From NCBI GenBank assembly GCA_905116865.2, contig CAJHNH020007623.1, forward strand, positions 109,501-173,500: 64,000 nt of DNA, written 5' to 3'. The notes under the pieces were generated by a model that saw only the letters and a list, made by a program, of their open reading frames with translations, was not told where the DNA came from and did no database searches. This DNA is from Candidula unifasciata (taxonomy: Eukaryota; Mollusca; Gastropoda; Stylommatophora; Geomitridae). Each line of letters begins with the position of its first letter. Position 1 is the first letter of the stretch. This document shows positions 24,086-48,272 of this stretch, in pieces. The position numbers were made by a program, and so were the translations under genes.

Positions 24086-25268
24086 CTGTCTGATCACATA
24101 AAGCCAGGCCTGCCACTAATTCTGTATAAACCTGGAGCCACTGTACTGGTTAATTTACATTAACCACAACATTACACAAACCACTAGGATGAGGAAATGC
24201 AATATGAAAACTGAATGTTATGACAGGGCAGACTAGTCTCTTAGTTTTGGTTGGCAGCTGGTCTAGGGGAAGGCACTGCTCTTCTGATCTGGCTGCTTCT
24301 GCGGCTAGCTTTGTTGCGAACATCGTGCTACTACCATTCCTTTGAAGCAATTAAGGGAGAGATCATGCTGTCTGGGCAACACAGTCTCTCTACATTACTG
24401 CCCAGACTTAGTGCTGTAGAATAGTCCTGAAATCGTATTCACTTACTGTGGAAAAATCATCTTAATATGGGTCTTGCAAATCACACCTGCCATGGGCTCT
24501 GAATCCTATGTCTGCCAATAACATAATGGAACACTATTGTCTGAAAAGACGGAAAGATTCCAACGACCACACTTCTCCAATTTTGTATTACCCTTCAGCG
24601 CCAAGTTTTAAAGAGGCATCGGCTGGAGCTTAGTATGTGCTACCTAGATGCTGGTATTTACGGCCTCCGATATTCCATCTATCCATCGCTTGCATGGTCG
24701 ACCTCTGGGTCTAAGTAACAATTGTGTCTAAGTTAACAGGGTTCTCTGTGGTGGTGGTCTTGACCCATGTAAAAACCATCTGATCTGTTGCCTCTTGATG
24801 TAGTCAAATACTGGTTTCAACTTCTTTCCTGATATCATTTTTTATCTTTTCTCTTCTAGTCAAATTTAGGATTCACTGTAGGTATTTCTTTCTTTTGTTT
24901 TTGACATTGGGACTCTTTCAGTCCCAGGAGGTTTAGCATCAGAGGCCCAAGAAGTAGTACATACAGATGCAAAATTGACCATCCTGCATTCATTGTGCTT
25001 CTTTCTAGGTAGGAACCTTTGAATTCATGATGTGTTTCTTGGGACTCGAAGTTAGGGACATTGAATTGTACACTACATAAATTACATTACATGACCACTA
25101 CACTATCATTATTCAATATCAATGAAATTAATAAGGATTAAAATTGAAACATAGAAAAATACTCAAGTGATGGAAACAATACAAATGTCAAACAAGTCTA
25201 TTATCTAAATGAATTTACTAATCCCCAAAATAATTATTAAAAAAATAAAAACATAAAAACTAGACAAT

Positions 25269-25299
<31 letters not shown>

Positions 25300-26335
25300 A
25301 TTTTTTTTTGAAATTCCAACTTGCAATTTCTTAATAAAATCATGATTTTAATTATGAAATCAAATTAAATTCTAAAACTGCATTCTTTCTTTTCATTTTA
25401 TTTAATCATTTGAATGTGTAAATAGCAATTCCAAACAGGTGAGGAAATTTTCACAAATCTGTGGCCAAAACAAAAAATCAAAAATTGAAGAATAAAGACA
25501 ACAATGTAAGATATTAAAACATAATATTTTTTGAACAATCTTCACATAACAGGTCAATCTTGTAAATACGTCCTTTGAAAATCGTTAAACTGAAAGCAAA
25601 ACACTGCTGTACACAGCAAGATCTACGGTACGAAGCAAGATCTGCAGTCCAAGGTAAGATCTGCAGTACAACAAGATCTACGGTACAAGGCAAGATCTGC
25701 AGTACAACAAGATCTACGGTACAAGACAAGATCTGCAGTACAACAAGATCTGCAGTCCAAGGTAAGATCTGCAATTGACAGCATACTTTATTTAGAAAAT
25801 ATATGTTGACATCTCAGACTAGAAAACAAAACGTAGAAAAAAAAAAAAACATCAAGCAACGTACAAATATGCTTGTATTTATTTTAATAATGAAGACACA
25901 AACAACAGATTGCCCGAACTGATCAACTTGTATATTTCAATGTATCTCATCAGGTGTATACTTGAGAAAAAAGAATCCCAAAAATACAAACAAGCTTTAC
26001 AGCCGAAATACACACCATGATTAGTACTTGTTTCAAAATATGCTACCTCTGTAAACTGAAGCGTGCATGGAGGTTCTCTCTAAGTGTGGATTACTTTTCT
26101 GTGAGATTATGTTGATTACTTTTTGTAAGAAAGTATCCTTTTTCCTTCTTCATGGTCATAAGGACTTTGTTGTAAACATCTGCTCACAGTCTTTGAGTGT
26201 TCCTGCTCTCAGTCCCACTTTGTGATAATTCTTCATATCAGTTCCTCAGTATCAGCCATCTTAACTGTTTACACTTGACATGATACAGTGAAATATGCCA
26301 GGCGGTAAATCTGGAAACCTTTTGTTTGCGACTTC
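24086..26335. other. Intergenic, downstream of SQSTM1
   Basis: No exon is recognised. It contains a poly-C tract (25269-25299) and a small tandem repeat at 25617-25775 built from 'acaagatctacggtacaa' and 'gcaagatctgcagt'. Otherwise AT-rich unique-looking sequence. Confidence 0.6.
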
Positions 26336-26341
26336 TTTATT
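26336..26341 (-). terminator. Candidate polyadenylation signal of SQSTM1
   Basis: TTTATT on + is AATAAA on -, about 120 nt after the SQSTM1 stop codon. Another AATAAA on - lies near 25786. No transcript evidence is available. Confidence 0.4.
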
Positions 26342-26461
26342 TAAATACACAACAGGGAAGTCATCTTTTGAAGCAACGGTTTAGTCAACAAATAAAAAGA
26401 AATGCCAAAAGTTCTGCAATCCTTAACACTGGCAGACCCGTGATTCAACCTGGCCAACTGC

Positions 26462-38299
<11,838 letters not shown>

Positions 38300-38809
38300 G
38301 GTTATCTAGAAGATGAAAAAAATTTACATATTCAATATTTTCTTTCCAATTTTGGATCTCCACTTCTGTATTATTGAACTCTTTCAGTACTCGGCAAACT
38401 CATCAGGAATTTGCAAATTACACTACACATTATATAAACCGACTAACATCTTCTGTAATATTAGTCCTTTGTATCAAATATTTTAATCAATCAAGTATGA
38501 TCTTCACCATGAAGGTTGCTTCCCTGTGTGCCCAAGGGGTTTAATCTCACATCTCTGCAGTAATATTACAAAAAAGTCAGTCAATCAGCATGTCCTTTGC
38601 AGAACATCATTCTCTAGCTACTTCAGTAAAATTTTTAAAATGCCCTCTACACCAATAAAACCAGCACAGTTAGATAGCTGTAAACAATTTCTTTCCAATG
38701 GTACCTCATTTAGGCTTGTATGTCATTTCTGAGCTGAGTTTTGTAGGTTTTGTGGAGATGAGATGTAAGAAACAGCCGCTAAAACTTGTGACCCAGAAAC
38801 AAGAAGTTT

Positions 38810-38890
38810 TTTTACTGCGCAACCTACTGCGCAGTTCTGTATCGGCTTTGTTTACATTGGACTGTCATTGGACAAGATGGCAGGCAATGA
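38810..38890 (-). promoter_or_regulatory. Candidate SQSTM1 proximal promoter elements
   Basis: Two TGCGCA half-sites (NRF1-like), two CCAAT boxes on - (ATTGG at about 38856-38870 on +) and an 'acaagatggcagg' YY1-like site within 80 bp, 0.5-0.6 kb upstream of the SQSTM1 ATG. The predicted untranslated first exon should lie between here and 38310. Motif matching only. Confidence 0.3.
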
Positions 38891-38999
38891 GACACAGCCA
38901 CTGGCTGAGCCAGCGATTGCCTGAAAAATGTCACTGTACATCTACCTAGCCACCGTCCAGAAAGAACTTCCCTTTTTATACACAAATGTAAAATTGGAC

Positions 39000-40240
39000 G
39001 GAGAATTCAAATATACCTAGCAATACCAGGACGAGTAACAGTTAAAGCCTAAAGCCAACCTCGAATTTACCGCTATTTTCAATCAAACTGATGACTAACA
39101 GAAAAACAGAGGACGTCCGGCTGTTGTAGACATGCGCTGTTAATCGGGTTCCCCCAAGCTGTTTTCAGCTATTTATAGCTGGTCCAAATTCCCACCAATG
39201 GCAAAATTTCATGAGAGATTTGGACCCATACGGAAACCAGCCGAGATTTCCCGAACAAGTTCTGAACGGTTTCCGGGTAACGGAAATTGCCGAAAAGACC
39301 GCAAATTGTCGAAACTGTAGTCCCTACATTCTCTTCATGGCATGCCTAAAAGTCAGTCTCTCTCTCTCTCTCTCTTGCCAACTTTCCAGCTCTGTGTGTT
39401 TTCATAGCTAATGGTTAATTTTAATGACCTGTGTCCACAACACAGTGGTACGCCTCTTCATCGCTTTCTAGAAACTGCACTCTCGATTACCATTCCCACC
39501 ATCATGGTGCATGACAGTAATATACACAAATATACTGTACTGTATTCAAATGATCAATCATCAAGTTGATCGATCATGAAGGTTGTCTAATGCCAAATCT
39601 CCAACAAACATTGTCATGGCTGTATACAAAGGCTCTTAATGTTCATCCATCACTTGATGTTTACCTTACCTCTCACTTATACTATTTACCTTTTGCAGCA
39701 CACCTGCCTTCACCCCTTCAGAACCTCTTTAACCGTCCGTTATTATTTCAATGAAACATGGCCTATTCTTTTGTACTTCTAGTTGCACTGGAATTTACTT
39801 CCAGAGACACTTCGATTTGTTTTGAGTTTTGCATATTTATTATTCATAGTTTAGTTTATTGTCAACTGTCCAGTTTTCTGCACCAAACACCGGGGTTACT
39901 TACTGTATTACATACCATCTGACAATTATCAAATTGATTGTGTTATTTACCTCTCTAGTTGTAAATTTCACTCGCACACAAATTATTATTAATAATAATT
40001 TATTATATAACAAAGAAGTCAAGACTCAAGACAATGGGCTGAATAAGATATATTATTTAATTTCGAAAAAATACTATACTATACTTACTCTTGTGGGCAG
40101 TATTTTAAAGGACAAATGTCAACTAATTCCTCATAAAGACAAGTTTTGAAGACGAATGTTTTTTTTTTGTTTTCAAGATGCATCAAGCTTGTGCGTTATT
40201 TATATATTTTTGGTCGTTTAGAGAGAGGGTTCTGGAAGCA
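39000..40240. other. Intergenic between the two PB1 genes
   Basis: AT-rich; a short CT microsatellite at 39357-39373. No exon recognised. Several short open frames have no recognisable content. Confidence 0.5.
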
Positions 40241-40278
40241 ATGGCGGCTGTCCTGTTGGCTGACTCGTGTCACGTGAC
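40241..40278. promoter_or_regulatory. CLEAR (TFEB/MiT) palindrome with adjacent YY1-like site
   Basis: GTCACGTGAC at 40269-40278 is a perfect 10-bp match to the CLEAR element bound by TFEB/MiT factors. 'caatggcggctg' at 40239-40250 resembles a YY1 site. It is about 2.0 kb upstream of the SQSTM1 ATG and 8.8 kb upstream of the divergent gene's ATG. SQSTM1 is an established TFEB target in vertebrates; the function here is inferred. Confidence 0.45.
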
Positions 40279-40384
40279 TATGTGTTTGTAAACTTGCGTC
40301 AGAGTCCAAATATAAATTATTTTGTCAAATATGCCAGATTGGAAACAAAATAAAACTTATGTTTCAAGAATTGATTTTCTAATA

Positions 40385-40662
40385 TATAAAAGTCTCCTGT
40401 ACAAAAATCTCCTGCATGCTCCTGTGTGTGTTCCGGTCTCGGAGGAGGAGCTGGTGGTGTTTATTTTCCCTGCCCTCCATCAAGCATGCTGTAAAGGGCA
40501 ACTAGCTAGGGTCTTCCTGAAATGGGATGCACAGCTTATTAGTCTATCTGTGAGCCAAAATCACAGAACAATGTGTCGAATCCTTTTTTGAAGACGCACA
40601 CAGAAGAAGAAGAAGAAGAAGAAGAAGAAGAAGAAGAAGAAGAAGAAGAAGAAGAAGAAGAC
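40385..40662 (+). repeat. Diverged family A-like repeat with long (AAG)n tail
   Basis: Core 'aagcatgctgtaaagggcaa' + 'ctagctaggg', ending in an (AAG)n tract from about 40607 to 40662. Confidence 0.55.
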
Positions 40663-40767
40663 CCGCAGATGCCTTATCCCCACATAAAATGTGATATGTA
40701 GGTAAATAGTTTCAGATCCTTCTAGTAATAACTTTTAATAGTGTCAGTAGCAGCAGTATTAGTATTT

Positions 40768-40769
<2 letters not shown>

Positions 40770-40858
<89 letters not shown>

Positions 40859-40860
40859 AA
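40770..40860. repeat. (GTA)n microsatellite
   Basis: About 28 GTA units followed by a short GGT run at 40870-40885. Confidence 0.96.
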
Positions 40861-41149
40861 GTTGTTGTGGTGGTGGTGGTGGTGGCTCAAACAACGATAT
40901 CCTGTTCAACCCTGTTCTGAGTTTCAGGTGTGCCAACACGAAAAAAAAAAAATGGGGTCGCCGAGCAAGTGCCCAACCGGTCCATGGTTTGAGACGGCAC
41001 TGATTCAAAAAGTTTGAAGAAGAACAAATTAAGTATGAATTCCGTGTCAAAGCTGCGGAAATAATGTAATACTTGCCAGGTGCATCTACTTATATGAAAC
41101 GTTTTTTGTTTTTTTTAATGAACAATGTGTAAGTAAGTTAAGGACCATT

Positions 41150-41262
41150 TACACGCCAGTGGCGCATTTGGGCACATGATGCTTGTCTCATTTTTATAGT
41201 CCAATCGGCACTCGATGGGTGATGTGGTCAGCTTTACGCCGACGAACAATATGAGGACAGGT
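41150..41262 (-). repeat. Family C SINE 3' part
   Basis: On -: 'cgtaaagctgaccacatcac', 'gagtgccgattggactataa', 'gcccaaatgcgcca'. Confidence 0.5.
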
Positions 41263-41299
41263 GAAAAAAAAATATTTTGCTAAAGTGTTTCAACGGAAC

Positions 41300-41755
41300 A
41301 ACTCACGTTTCCAGGCCCAGACTACCCCATCTCCCCGCCCCTATTTACACACTAGGTCACTTCTGGCTGGTACTTGGTCAGGCTCGTAAACTTTCCTAAA
41401 GATTGCAGGGGTGTCCCGGTTAACTGTTTGCTCAAAAAGCTTTTTGTGTTGTCTTCTATTTATGTTTTCGCTCCGAAAAAGAGAATCTGTGGACCTAAGT
41501 TGCCCTGTCGAATTGGGGGTTCGTGTTAGGGCCAGTGCTTCATATTTTGCAACTGTTAGATGCGCTGACATCGTGGAATATACAACACGTGATATCATCG
41601 GCCGGTGAAGAGAATGGAGAAAGTTTTTTGAGCAAACAGTAAGGTGGGACCCCTTGTAACTTTTAGGAAAGTTGACGAGACTGACGAAGTATGAATGAAA
41701 AGTGACGTATTGTTTAAGTAGGCCGAACCTGGGCCTGGAAGCGCTAGTTGTACCG
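41300..41755. mobile_element. Foldback/MITE-like inverted repeat, arms about 140 bp
   Basis: Left arm 41303-41450 and right arm 41618-41752 are imperfect inverse copies: 'ttccaggcccag', 'aactttcctaaa', 'ctgtttgctcaaaaa' each occur on both, in mirrored order. The central 170 bp is unrelated. No clear target duplication was identified. It lies directly upstream of the candidate exon at 41871. Confidence 0.75.
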
Positions 41756-41870
41756 GTTCAACAACGAAGCATATCTTGTTGGTGCGAGTGATCGTTGAAG
41801 AAAGTTGTGGGAACTTTTGGGAGTGATTGATTAATAATACAACTCTTTAAAATATTGGTTTTTCTGATAA

Positions 41871-41942
41871 ATGCCTCCAACGTTCGCGGATGGTCCTCCA
41901 CTTCAACATGAAGGATGGATAAAGAGAAGACAGAAAGACTAT
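41871..41942 (+). CDS. Candidate isolated first coding exon, unknown
   Basis: ATG followed by 24 sense codons ('MPPTFADGPPLQHEGWIKRR' then 'QKDY') to a strong donor gtaagt, phase 0. 'EGWIKRR' faintly resembles the first strand of PH domains, but nothing confirms it. It could splice in frame to the exon beginning at 49037, upstream of the PB1 gene's ATG, or be a chance open frame. It lies 110 bp after a foldback element. Confidence 0.25.
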
Positions 41943-42059
41943 GTAAGTCATCTAAGATGTTACTATTTATGAATTGTTATGGCGTATACAATGTACAGAT
42001 CTATATATTTTCATGTTAAACAACATTGAAAGCCTATGGTTGAGCACCAGTATGGAAAT

Positions 42060-42470
42060 CAAGTTAAAAATTTGAAGAGCTTGCATCTTCCCTATAGCAA
42101 CATACGGATGTGAGTCGTGGATTATCTCCCAGTCCGAAAGAAAGAAAATAGGAGCTTTTTGAGTTGAAATGCTATAGAAGGATTCTCAGAATGCCATGGA
42201 CAAAGAAGAGAAGAAATACTGACATTTTAGAAGATCTGAACATCAAGGAAGATTGGCTAATAAACAGCATCTTGTCTCGGAAGCTGATATATTTTGGTCG
42301 TATTAAGCGCCATTGCGGATTGGAAAATATAGTTGCTGAAGGCATGGTACTAGGAAGAAGGAGCAGGGGCCGACTAACATGAAGATGGGAACAAGATATA
42401 AGTGACTCCTTGAATATGAAAGTGCACGAAGCGGGAATGCTGGCTAGTGCTCGAGTTTGCAAAGCTCGAG
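42060..42470 (+). mobile_element. LINE C-terminal fragment
   Basis: 'MKCYRRILRMPWTKKRRNTD' and 'NSILSRKLIYFGRIKRHCGL', followed after one stop by a W-E-Q-D-like end, match the post-RT region of RTE/CR1-like elements. Confidence 0.7.
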
Positions 42471-43059
42471 TTTGCAAAGCACCTGCTAACGAGAATATTC
42501 TCCTGTTCTTAAAATGTATTAGTTAAGTAATGAATAATAGTAATAATAAATTATATAATAATTTTTTTTTTTTTGTGTATATAAAAAGAGGGGGGGTGGG
42601 GTTAACTGACTGGGTTGGTAGTGACCGTTTTCAGCACAAAATATTAACGGAATGTCCTATTTTAAATTCAAGATATTATGGTCACCCTAACTAACAGAAG
42701 GCTGATAGAATGTACACCAAGGTCAAAAGACGTGTTGGAGAGCCACTGCAGCAAACTTCAATGCGGAGACGGTCCCTGGTTTGTGATGAGATGTAAACTA
42801 TAGCTGTATAATTTGTATATACATTTAAAGACTCCAGAAATTGTAATAGTACCTGGCACTCAAGTTGACCTCATTTGCTAAATAGAGCCACATTAATTTA
42901 TCCAGCTTGTGTCTGTGATGAATGTTTTATTTATGTCTGCTATGATTCATGGCCTTCCTCAAACCTCTAGATGATTGCATATTAGCTTAATGTTAATTAT
43001 CCTTTTGTCTTCTTCTTTTTCTTCTTCCTCTTCTTCTTCTTTATCTCATTCGCCTACAA

Positions 43060-43080
43060 CCACCACCACCACCACCACCA

Positions 43081-43179
<99 letters not shown>

Positions 43180-43290
43180 GCTACCACTAGTACTATTACT
43201 GCTGCTACTACTACTATTATTGCTGCTGCTGCTGCTACTACTACACCTACAACTACTATTACTGCTGCTGCTACTACAACTATTATTATT
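43060..43290. repeat. (ACC)n, (CTA)n and mixed trinucleotide array
   Basis: About 34 CTA/ACT units from 43080 to 43180 between an ACC run and degenerate trinucleotides. Poly-Tyr and poly-Val open frames are artefacts. Confidence 0.95.
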
Positions 43291-43555
43291 ATTACTACTA
43301 CGTTCGTTGTCCTCTTCTTCTCCATCAACACCATCGACATCATTACCATCTTTACCCCGAAAGACTGATTCAGCGGGGGTTGTAGGGAGGTTCTGTGCGT
43401 AGACAGCGGAACACAGGCGGATGTTTAACTAGCACTGATAACTTAAGAACTTTTCGTTGGCTCCTGAAGTAAAAGACGGAACACGCGTTGGAATGTCCCG
43501 ACTGCAGTAAGGACAATTTGTGTTTTATTCATTCGTTATTAGTAAGTAAGTAAAT

Positions 43556-43755
43556 TTTACCCCAACAAGACATCACGCAGAGCGATAAATACCCGGTGAC
43601 ACAAAGTGCCACCATGCGGATGAGCATCACCCGTGGAGAGGTCCCAGAAACCGCGCTCAAACGTTAGGCTATATTGCGGCCCTCGGAAAAAGTGAGGGTG
43701 GGGCTTCAAAATAACGAAAGATTGAATCCCACATGGGAACGACGTAGTCATAGTC
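43556..43755 (-). repeat. Dispersed repeat family R
   Basis: On -: 'gaagccccaccctcac', 'ggccgcaatatagcctaac', 'cgcggtttctgggacctctc', 'tggtggcactttgtgtcacc', 'gggtatttatcgctctgc', 'gatgtcttgttgggg'. Same family as 50519-50702, 50763-50945 and 59437-59625. Confidence 0.8.
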
Positions 43756-43979
43756 GTTATTGTCGTTTGTGCCTTATATACATAAGGAAACTAAAGGAAA
43801 CCTGGACGCATAGGTTAGTATAACAAAACAAAACAAAAACATAAAGAAACAAAATACAAATTTAAAAAAATAAAGTTGTGGCAATTAGCCTTTAACCGAA
43901 AATAACAAGAATCAACGCACAGCGGCACATAGGGAACATGTAAAAGATATAAGAAACAGCCAAGGGAGCGGGAAAAACA

Positions 43980-44200
43980 CATCCACGTGTGGGTTCCAGG
44001 ACCCCATTGTAGGGAAAACAAGAATAGGTCCACTGTCTCCCCAACAAGCATGTCGTAAGAGTCGACTAATTGGGCAACTCTCTTCGAAGTCGGAGTGCAT
44101 CTGCCGGAGAGGCAAGGAACCAACAATCTGCATGCAGTAAAGTTAGATCTGTTAAACGGATGTGCGTGCAAAACTCAAGTTCTGCAACAAGACTAAATGT
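43980..44200 (+). repeat. Family A SINE (good head)
   Basis: 'gtgtgggttccaggacccca', 'aagcatgtcgtaagagtcga' + 'ctaattgggc', 'gtgcatctgccggagaggca', 'ctgcaacaagactaaat'. The tail is missing. Confidence 0.75.
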
Positions 44201-44472
44201 TATGCATATCGCAACTTTAATTCCATAATAGAAACCGTAAATCTGGGTAATATGGGGCTTTTCTGCATACCCCCAAGCGTAAACTCGGGCCACAAGGAGT
44301 TTGTCACCCGGTCACCCCACAACTGGTTTAACCAACTGGGTTAGCGAACCGGGCTACACAAACTCGTACACACATAAAACACATATACAGACGCATACAA
44401 ACATATCATATGCACACTCATTTGTACTTATCACACACTTCTTGTCTAATTATACAATGGTAATGCATTATG

Positions 44473-44746
<274 letters not shown>

Positions 44747-44832
44747 TATAAAGATGTACTGTACTTGTAACATTCGCATGAGAAAAATCCCCCTAAGCAG
44801 TAATTAATTCTTTCCTGTATAATAACCTTCAA

Positions 44833-44949
44833 GGGCGGCGAGAAGGTCAGACAAAGACGTTTCTAGAACATTCCAACCGCTTGTTTTGATCTTACGTGCC
44901 TGCGTTATCCAACGAAAGCTGCATTCGATTGCACTTGTGCGCATGCGTA
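44833..44949 (+). promoter_or_regulatory. Candidate stress-responsive promoter: GC box, heat-shock element, NRF1-like site
   Basis: GGGCGG at 44833-44838; a perfect three-unit heat-shock element TTCnnGAAnnTTC at 44861-44873; TGCGCATGCGTA, one base off the NRF1 consensus, at 44938-44949. This lies 4.1 kb upstream of the PB1-gene ATG, between it and SQSTM1. A transcription start cannot be placed from sequence alone. Confidence 0.35.
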
Positions 44950-45165
44950 TCTTTGCAAAAACATGTAGCTACGCAGGTCATGGTCATAATTATTTTATTT
45001 TAGAGGGACCGTTTCAAAGTTAGAGTATTGCTGTTAATTATTTTAGACAAGGCTTATTTAGTTAGTGGACAGGCCATCCTCGTCATATACGGTAAAATTT
45101 GTGGGCTCAGGCACATTGCAAGCACTCCCCCCCCTCATTATTATTTGTCGCGGTATCTTCTTAGG

Positions 45166-45396
45166 TTAGTATCCTTTACAGAACGTTGCAGAACCAACCG
45201 TAACAGCCCCTGACTGTTGTGTGGTTTCTCTGGGCAAATTTACGTCCAGTAGTTTGCCATTGCTATCTGAACGGTCGGCTTTCTTGATACCACTGTCGAA
45301 ACCAACGCGAGGCGCATGGCCCGCAGCTGGGATCGAACCCGGCATCCCGGCAATACGAAGCGTTCGCATCGACTTAGCCACAGAGCCGACTCGGTA
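45166..45396 (-). repeat. tRNA-derived SINE family B (good copy)
   Basis: On -: 'gtcggctctgtggctaagtc' (A box), 'gccgggttcgatcccagctg' (B box), 'ggcgcatg..cctcgcgttgg' type block, 'ggacgtaaatttgcccagag', 'ggttctgcaacgttctgtaa'. Confidence 0.82.
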
Positions 45397-45747
45397 TCTT
45401 CTACACATCTGTAATTCACTATAGAGGATATCCTTAGACTGCCACCTCCATTTTCTGGTGTCGCCCAGCTACCTGAGCCTTCGGAGACTGAGCATTGCGA
45501 AAACTGTTGTAGTACCAGCTCTTTCCAGTATCCCAGTGTTTGTCATCTTATCTTGCCACGTAATGCCAAGTACAGTATTCTTCTCAGACATCTCACGTGA
45601 AAGCTATTGAGTCATGTCTCCCGTCCGACTAAGTTGACCACGTTTCACTACCCTAAAAAAAAAAGAGTTCTGAGAACACAAGCCTCATAGACAAATAATA
45701 TAATAATAATAATAATAATAATAATCCTGTTTGCTGATTACTTTTAG

Positions 45748-45897
45748 AGACGGACCTATAACAAGACTGTGACCAGTACCATCAGTATTGGAACTTTGCG
45801 CTGGTTGCTGAAGATGAGGACGGAGCACGCATGGGAATGCTCCAGTGCTGTGATGTCAATTCTTGGCTTAACTAACTAACTAACTAACTAACTAACT

Positions 45898-45980
<83 letters not shown>

Positions 45981-45982
45981 TT
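45748..45982 (+). mobile_element. LINE 3'-end fragment with expanded (AACT)n tail
   Basis: 'gaccagtaccatcagtattg', 'gctggttgctgaagatgagg', 'gctgtgatgtcaattcttgg', then 27 or so AACT units to 45980. Other copies end in 'ggcttaa..'/'caacttaactcg', so the microsatellite grew from the LINE's own 3' end. Confidence 0.75.
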
Positions 45983-46217
45983 TTTATTGGCACTTGTCCT
46001 TCTTTTCAGACGATAGTGTTTTATTGTGCTATTGGACACACTGACGTGCTAACATTTGGTTGTGCTGTTGTGCCGCTGTATGCACGTCTGGCAGGTCTCC
46101 AGGTCTCTACCTCCATCCCGTTATATCCTGTGCCATTGTTTCAATAGCATGGGTGGAGCTCACTCCAGCACCTTTGGTCTCCATCCATCATCGTTTGTCT
46201 TAGGGTTTCTCTCGGAA

Positions 46218-46290
46218 GAAGAAGAAGAAGAAGAAGAAGAAGAAGAAGAAGAAGAAGAAGAAGAAGAAGAAGAAAAAGAAGAAGAAGAAG
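46218..46290. repeat. (GAA)n microsatellite
   Basis: About 24 GAA units; gives a spurious poly-Glu frame. Confidence 0.95.
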
Positions 46291-46429
46291 GTTAAAACGA
46301 CAAAGAATTGCAGAGACATGGTCGCAAGTGCTAGCTCCACGCAGGACCCCGTCTTATAAATGTCAAGCCCATGGCCCTTTTTTTTTAAATATTTGACTAA
46401 TCTCTAATTATTATTATTAATATTAGAAT

Positions 46430-46580
46430 GGTGGGCAACTGTGGCTTAGGATTTGCTAACGAGCTTCCTAACTCCGAGGTGCCGAGTTCGATCCCCATCT
46501 ACGAGCGATTTGCAAGGAGACCGCCTTGTGTTGGTTTTGACAATTGCAACGAAAGCCGACCGTTTAGGTAATAATAGCAA
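46430..46580 (+). repeat. Diverged family B SINE
   Basis: 'ggcaactgtggcttaggatt' (A box), 'gccgagttcgatccccatct' (B box), 'cgccttgtgttggttttgac', 'gaaagccgaccg'. Confidence 0.6.
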
Positions 46581-46789
46581 AAATCTTCTTCTTCACTTCC
46601 TATTTTACCGCTTCGTGTGTTGAGGACGATATAAGGTTCTACTTATATAAAACTACTGAAAGTAATATTGCCCAGTGATTTCCAAAAAGCACCCACTCTC
46701 CCTTTCCCATAACGGGGAGTATTTCTTATGTCCTGAAAGGTTGCTCAACTAACGTTTTTCAAGTGTTATTAAAGTAGTAGCAGCAGCAA

Positions 46790-46930
<141 letters not shown>

Positions 46931-46999
46931 TCAGTGCTGCATTTCGCAGTTCATTTAAGTGTGAAGTCAAAATCTATTAACTGTCTGGCAGTCTACCCC

Positions 47000-48208
47000 C
47001 CTCTCTTTCTCCCTCTCTCACTCTATCACATACATACACAATTACACACACCAAGCTCGCGCGTGCACACACAAACACATACAAACACACACACACATAT
47101 GTTTAAAATACCCGCAGAAACATACACGAATATTCCGAAAAGGGTTTACAATAACTTGTATTTTGAGCCGATCCCTTGGATAAAATTAGGTGTGATGAAA
47201 GTTCAGCCACGCAGTCAACTGCGTGGTTTCGAATATAGAACCTTCTGTGTGAGTCATGCGACGTTTTGCACACGTTCTTCACATCACATAACACAACGCA
47301 GGTATTGTATATATAAGCTTTAGCTGCAGCTCCGCAGCCAGATAACTGTATCACAAGTACGATTAGTTTTGGCTTTTTTTTTTAAAACAGCGAACTGAAA
47401 GAAACTGCTTGATCGACCGCAAGACATCGATCTCTTGAGGCGAGTATTCTCTGTTGTATCACGTAAGAATTAGTTGCAGTTAAAAACTGAAAGAAAGGCG
47501 TGGTCGCTGTAGTTGGAACACCTGGAAATACCGTTAAAAGGTTAGAAAATATATCTAAAATTTCGTTCAATGTGTTCTTAATTTGCTAAGTATGTTAATT
47601 TTTTTTCAAATAACGTGCAAATAATTTTTTAAACGAGGTTTTTCTTTATTTATTTGGTTATTTTTCATTTATTTTAACGATCTGAATACATTTGATTGAA
47701 ATAGGGAAAAAGCGGGTAAAATCATATAGCAGACGCCAGATGTGTGGGCACGGCCTACTCCAGCTTTTTATAATGTAATGTTCCAAGGGGCCGTGTGTGT
47801 GTGTGGGCAAGCTAAGGACAGCCTTTCAGAGAATTAAAAACCACGGTTTTATGGTAATATATGACCGGTGTCTTCATCGCCGTTTTTTTTTCACTAGCGA
47901 GGTTTTCTGACACCGCTGCTTATGTAACTAGGTCGTTAGCAAGAGCGGTGTGAAAATATTACATTTTAAAAAGAACAAATAAACCCACAACGCTTATTAG
48001 TAGGGCTATTAAGTATGTTCTGCGGTGATGGATTAACATTTGCTAAGTAACTTTTCTGAGCTGAAATGACCACCCTTCTGAGACCATGAAGCCAAAGGAA
48101 AATCCCCTTCTCACACTCAGTATCCCTGAACTGCCACACCCGTAACGCCCATGTCTTGTGGCTATAGTCCTGTGTTGTACACAGGTGTGTGTGTGTATAT
48201 ATATTTAT

Positions 48209-48272
<64 letters not shown>

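Noticed and set aside
38698..38949. Open frame on + upstream of SQSTM1
   Set aside because: No recognisable protein content; it overlaps the candidate SQSTM1 promoter region.
43041..43349. Poly-Val and poly-Tyr frames
   Set aside because: Trinucleotide microsatellite artefacts. The same applies to poly-Thr at 46749-46970, poly-Glu at 46218-46295 and poly-Leu at 40712-41050.
47195..47260. Antioxidant-response or AP-1 site (TGAGTCA at 47250-47256) as a regulator of the PB1 gene
   Set aside because: A 7-mer match is expected by chance and nothing nearby marks a promoter.
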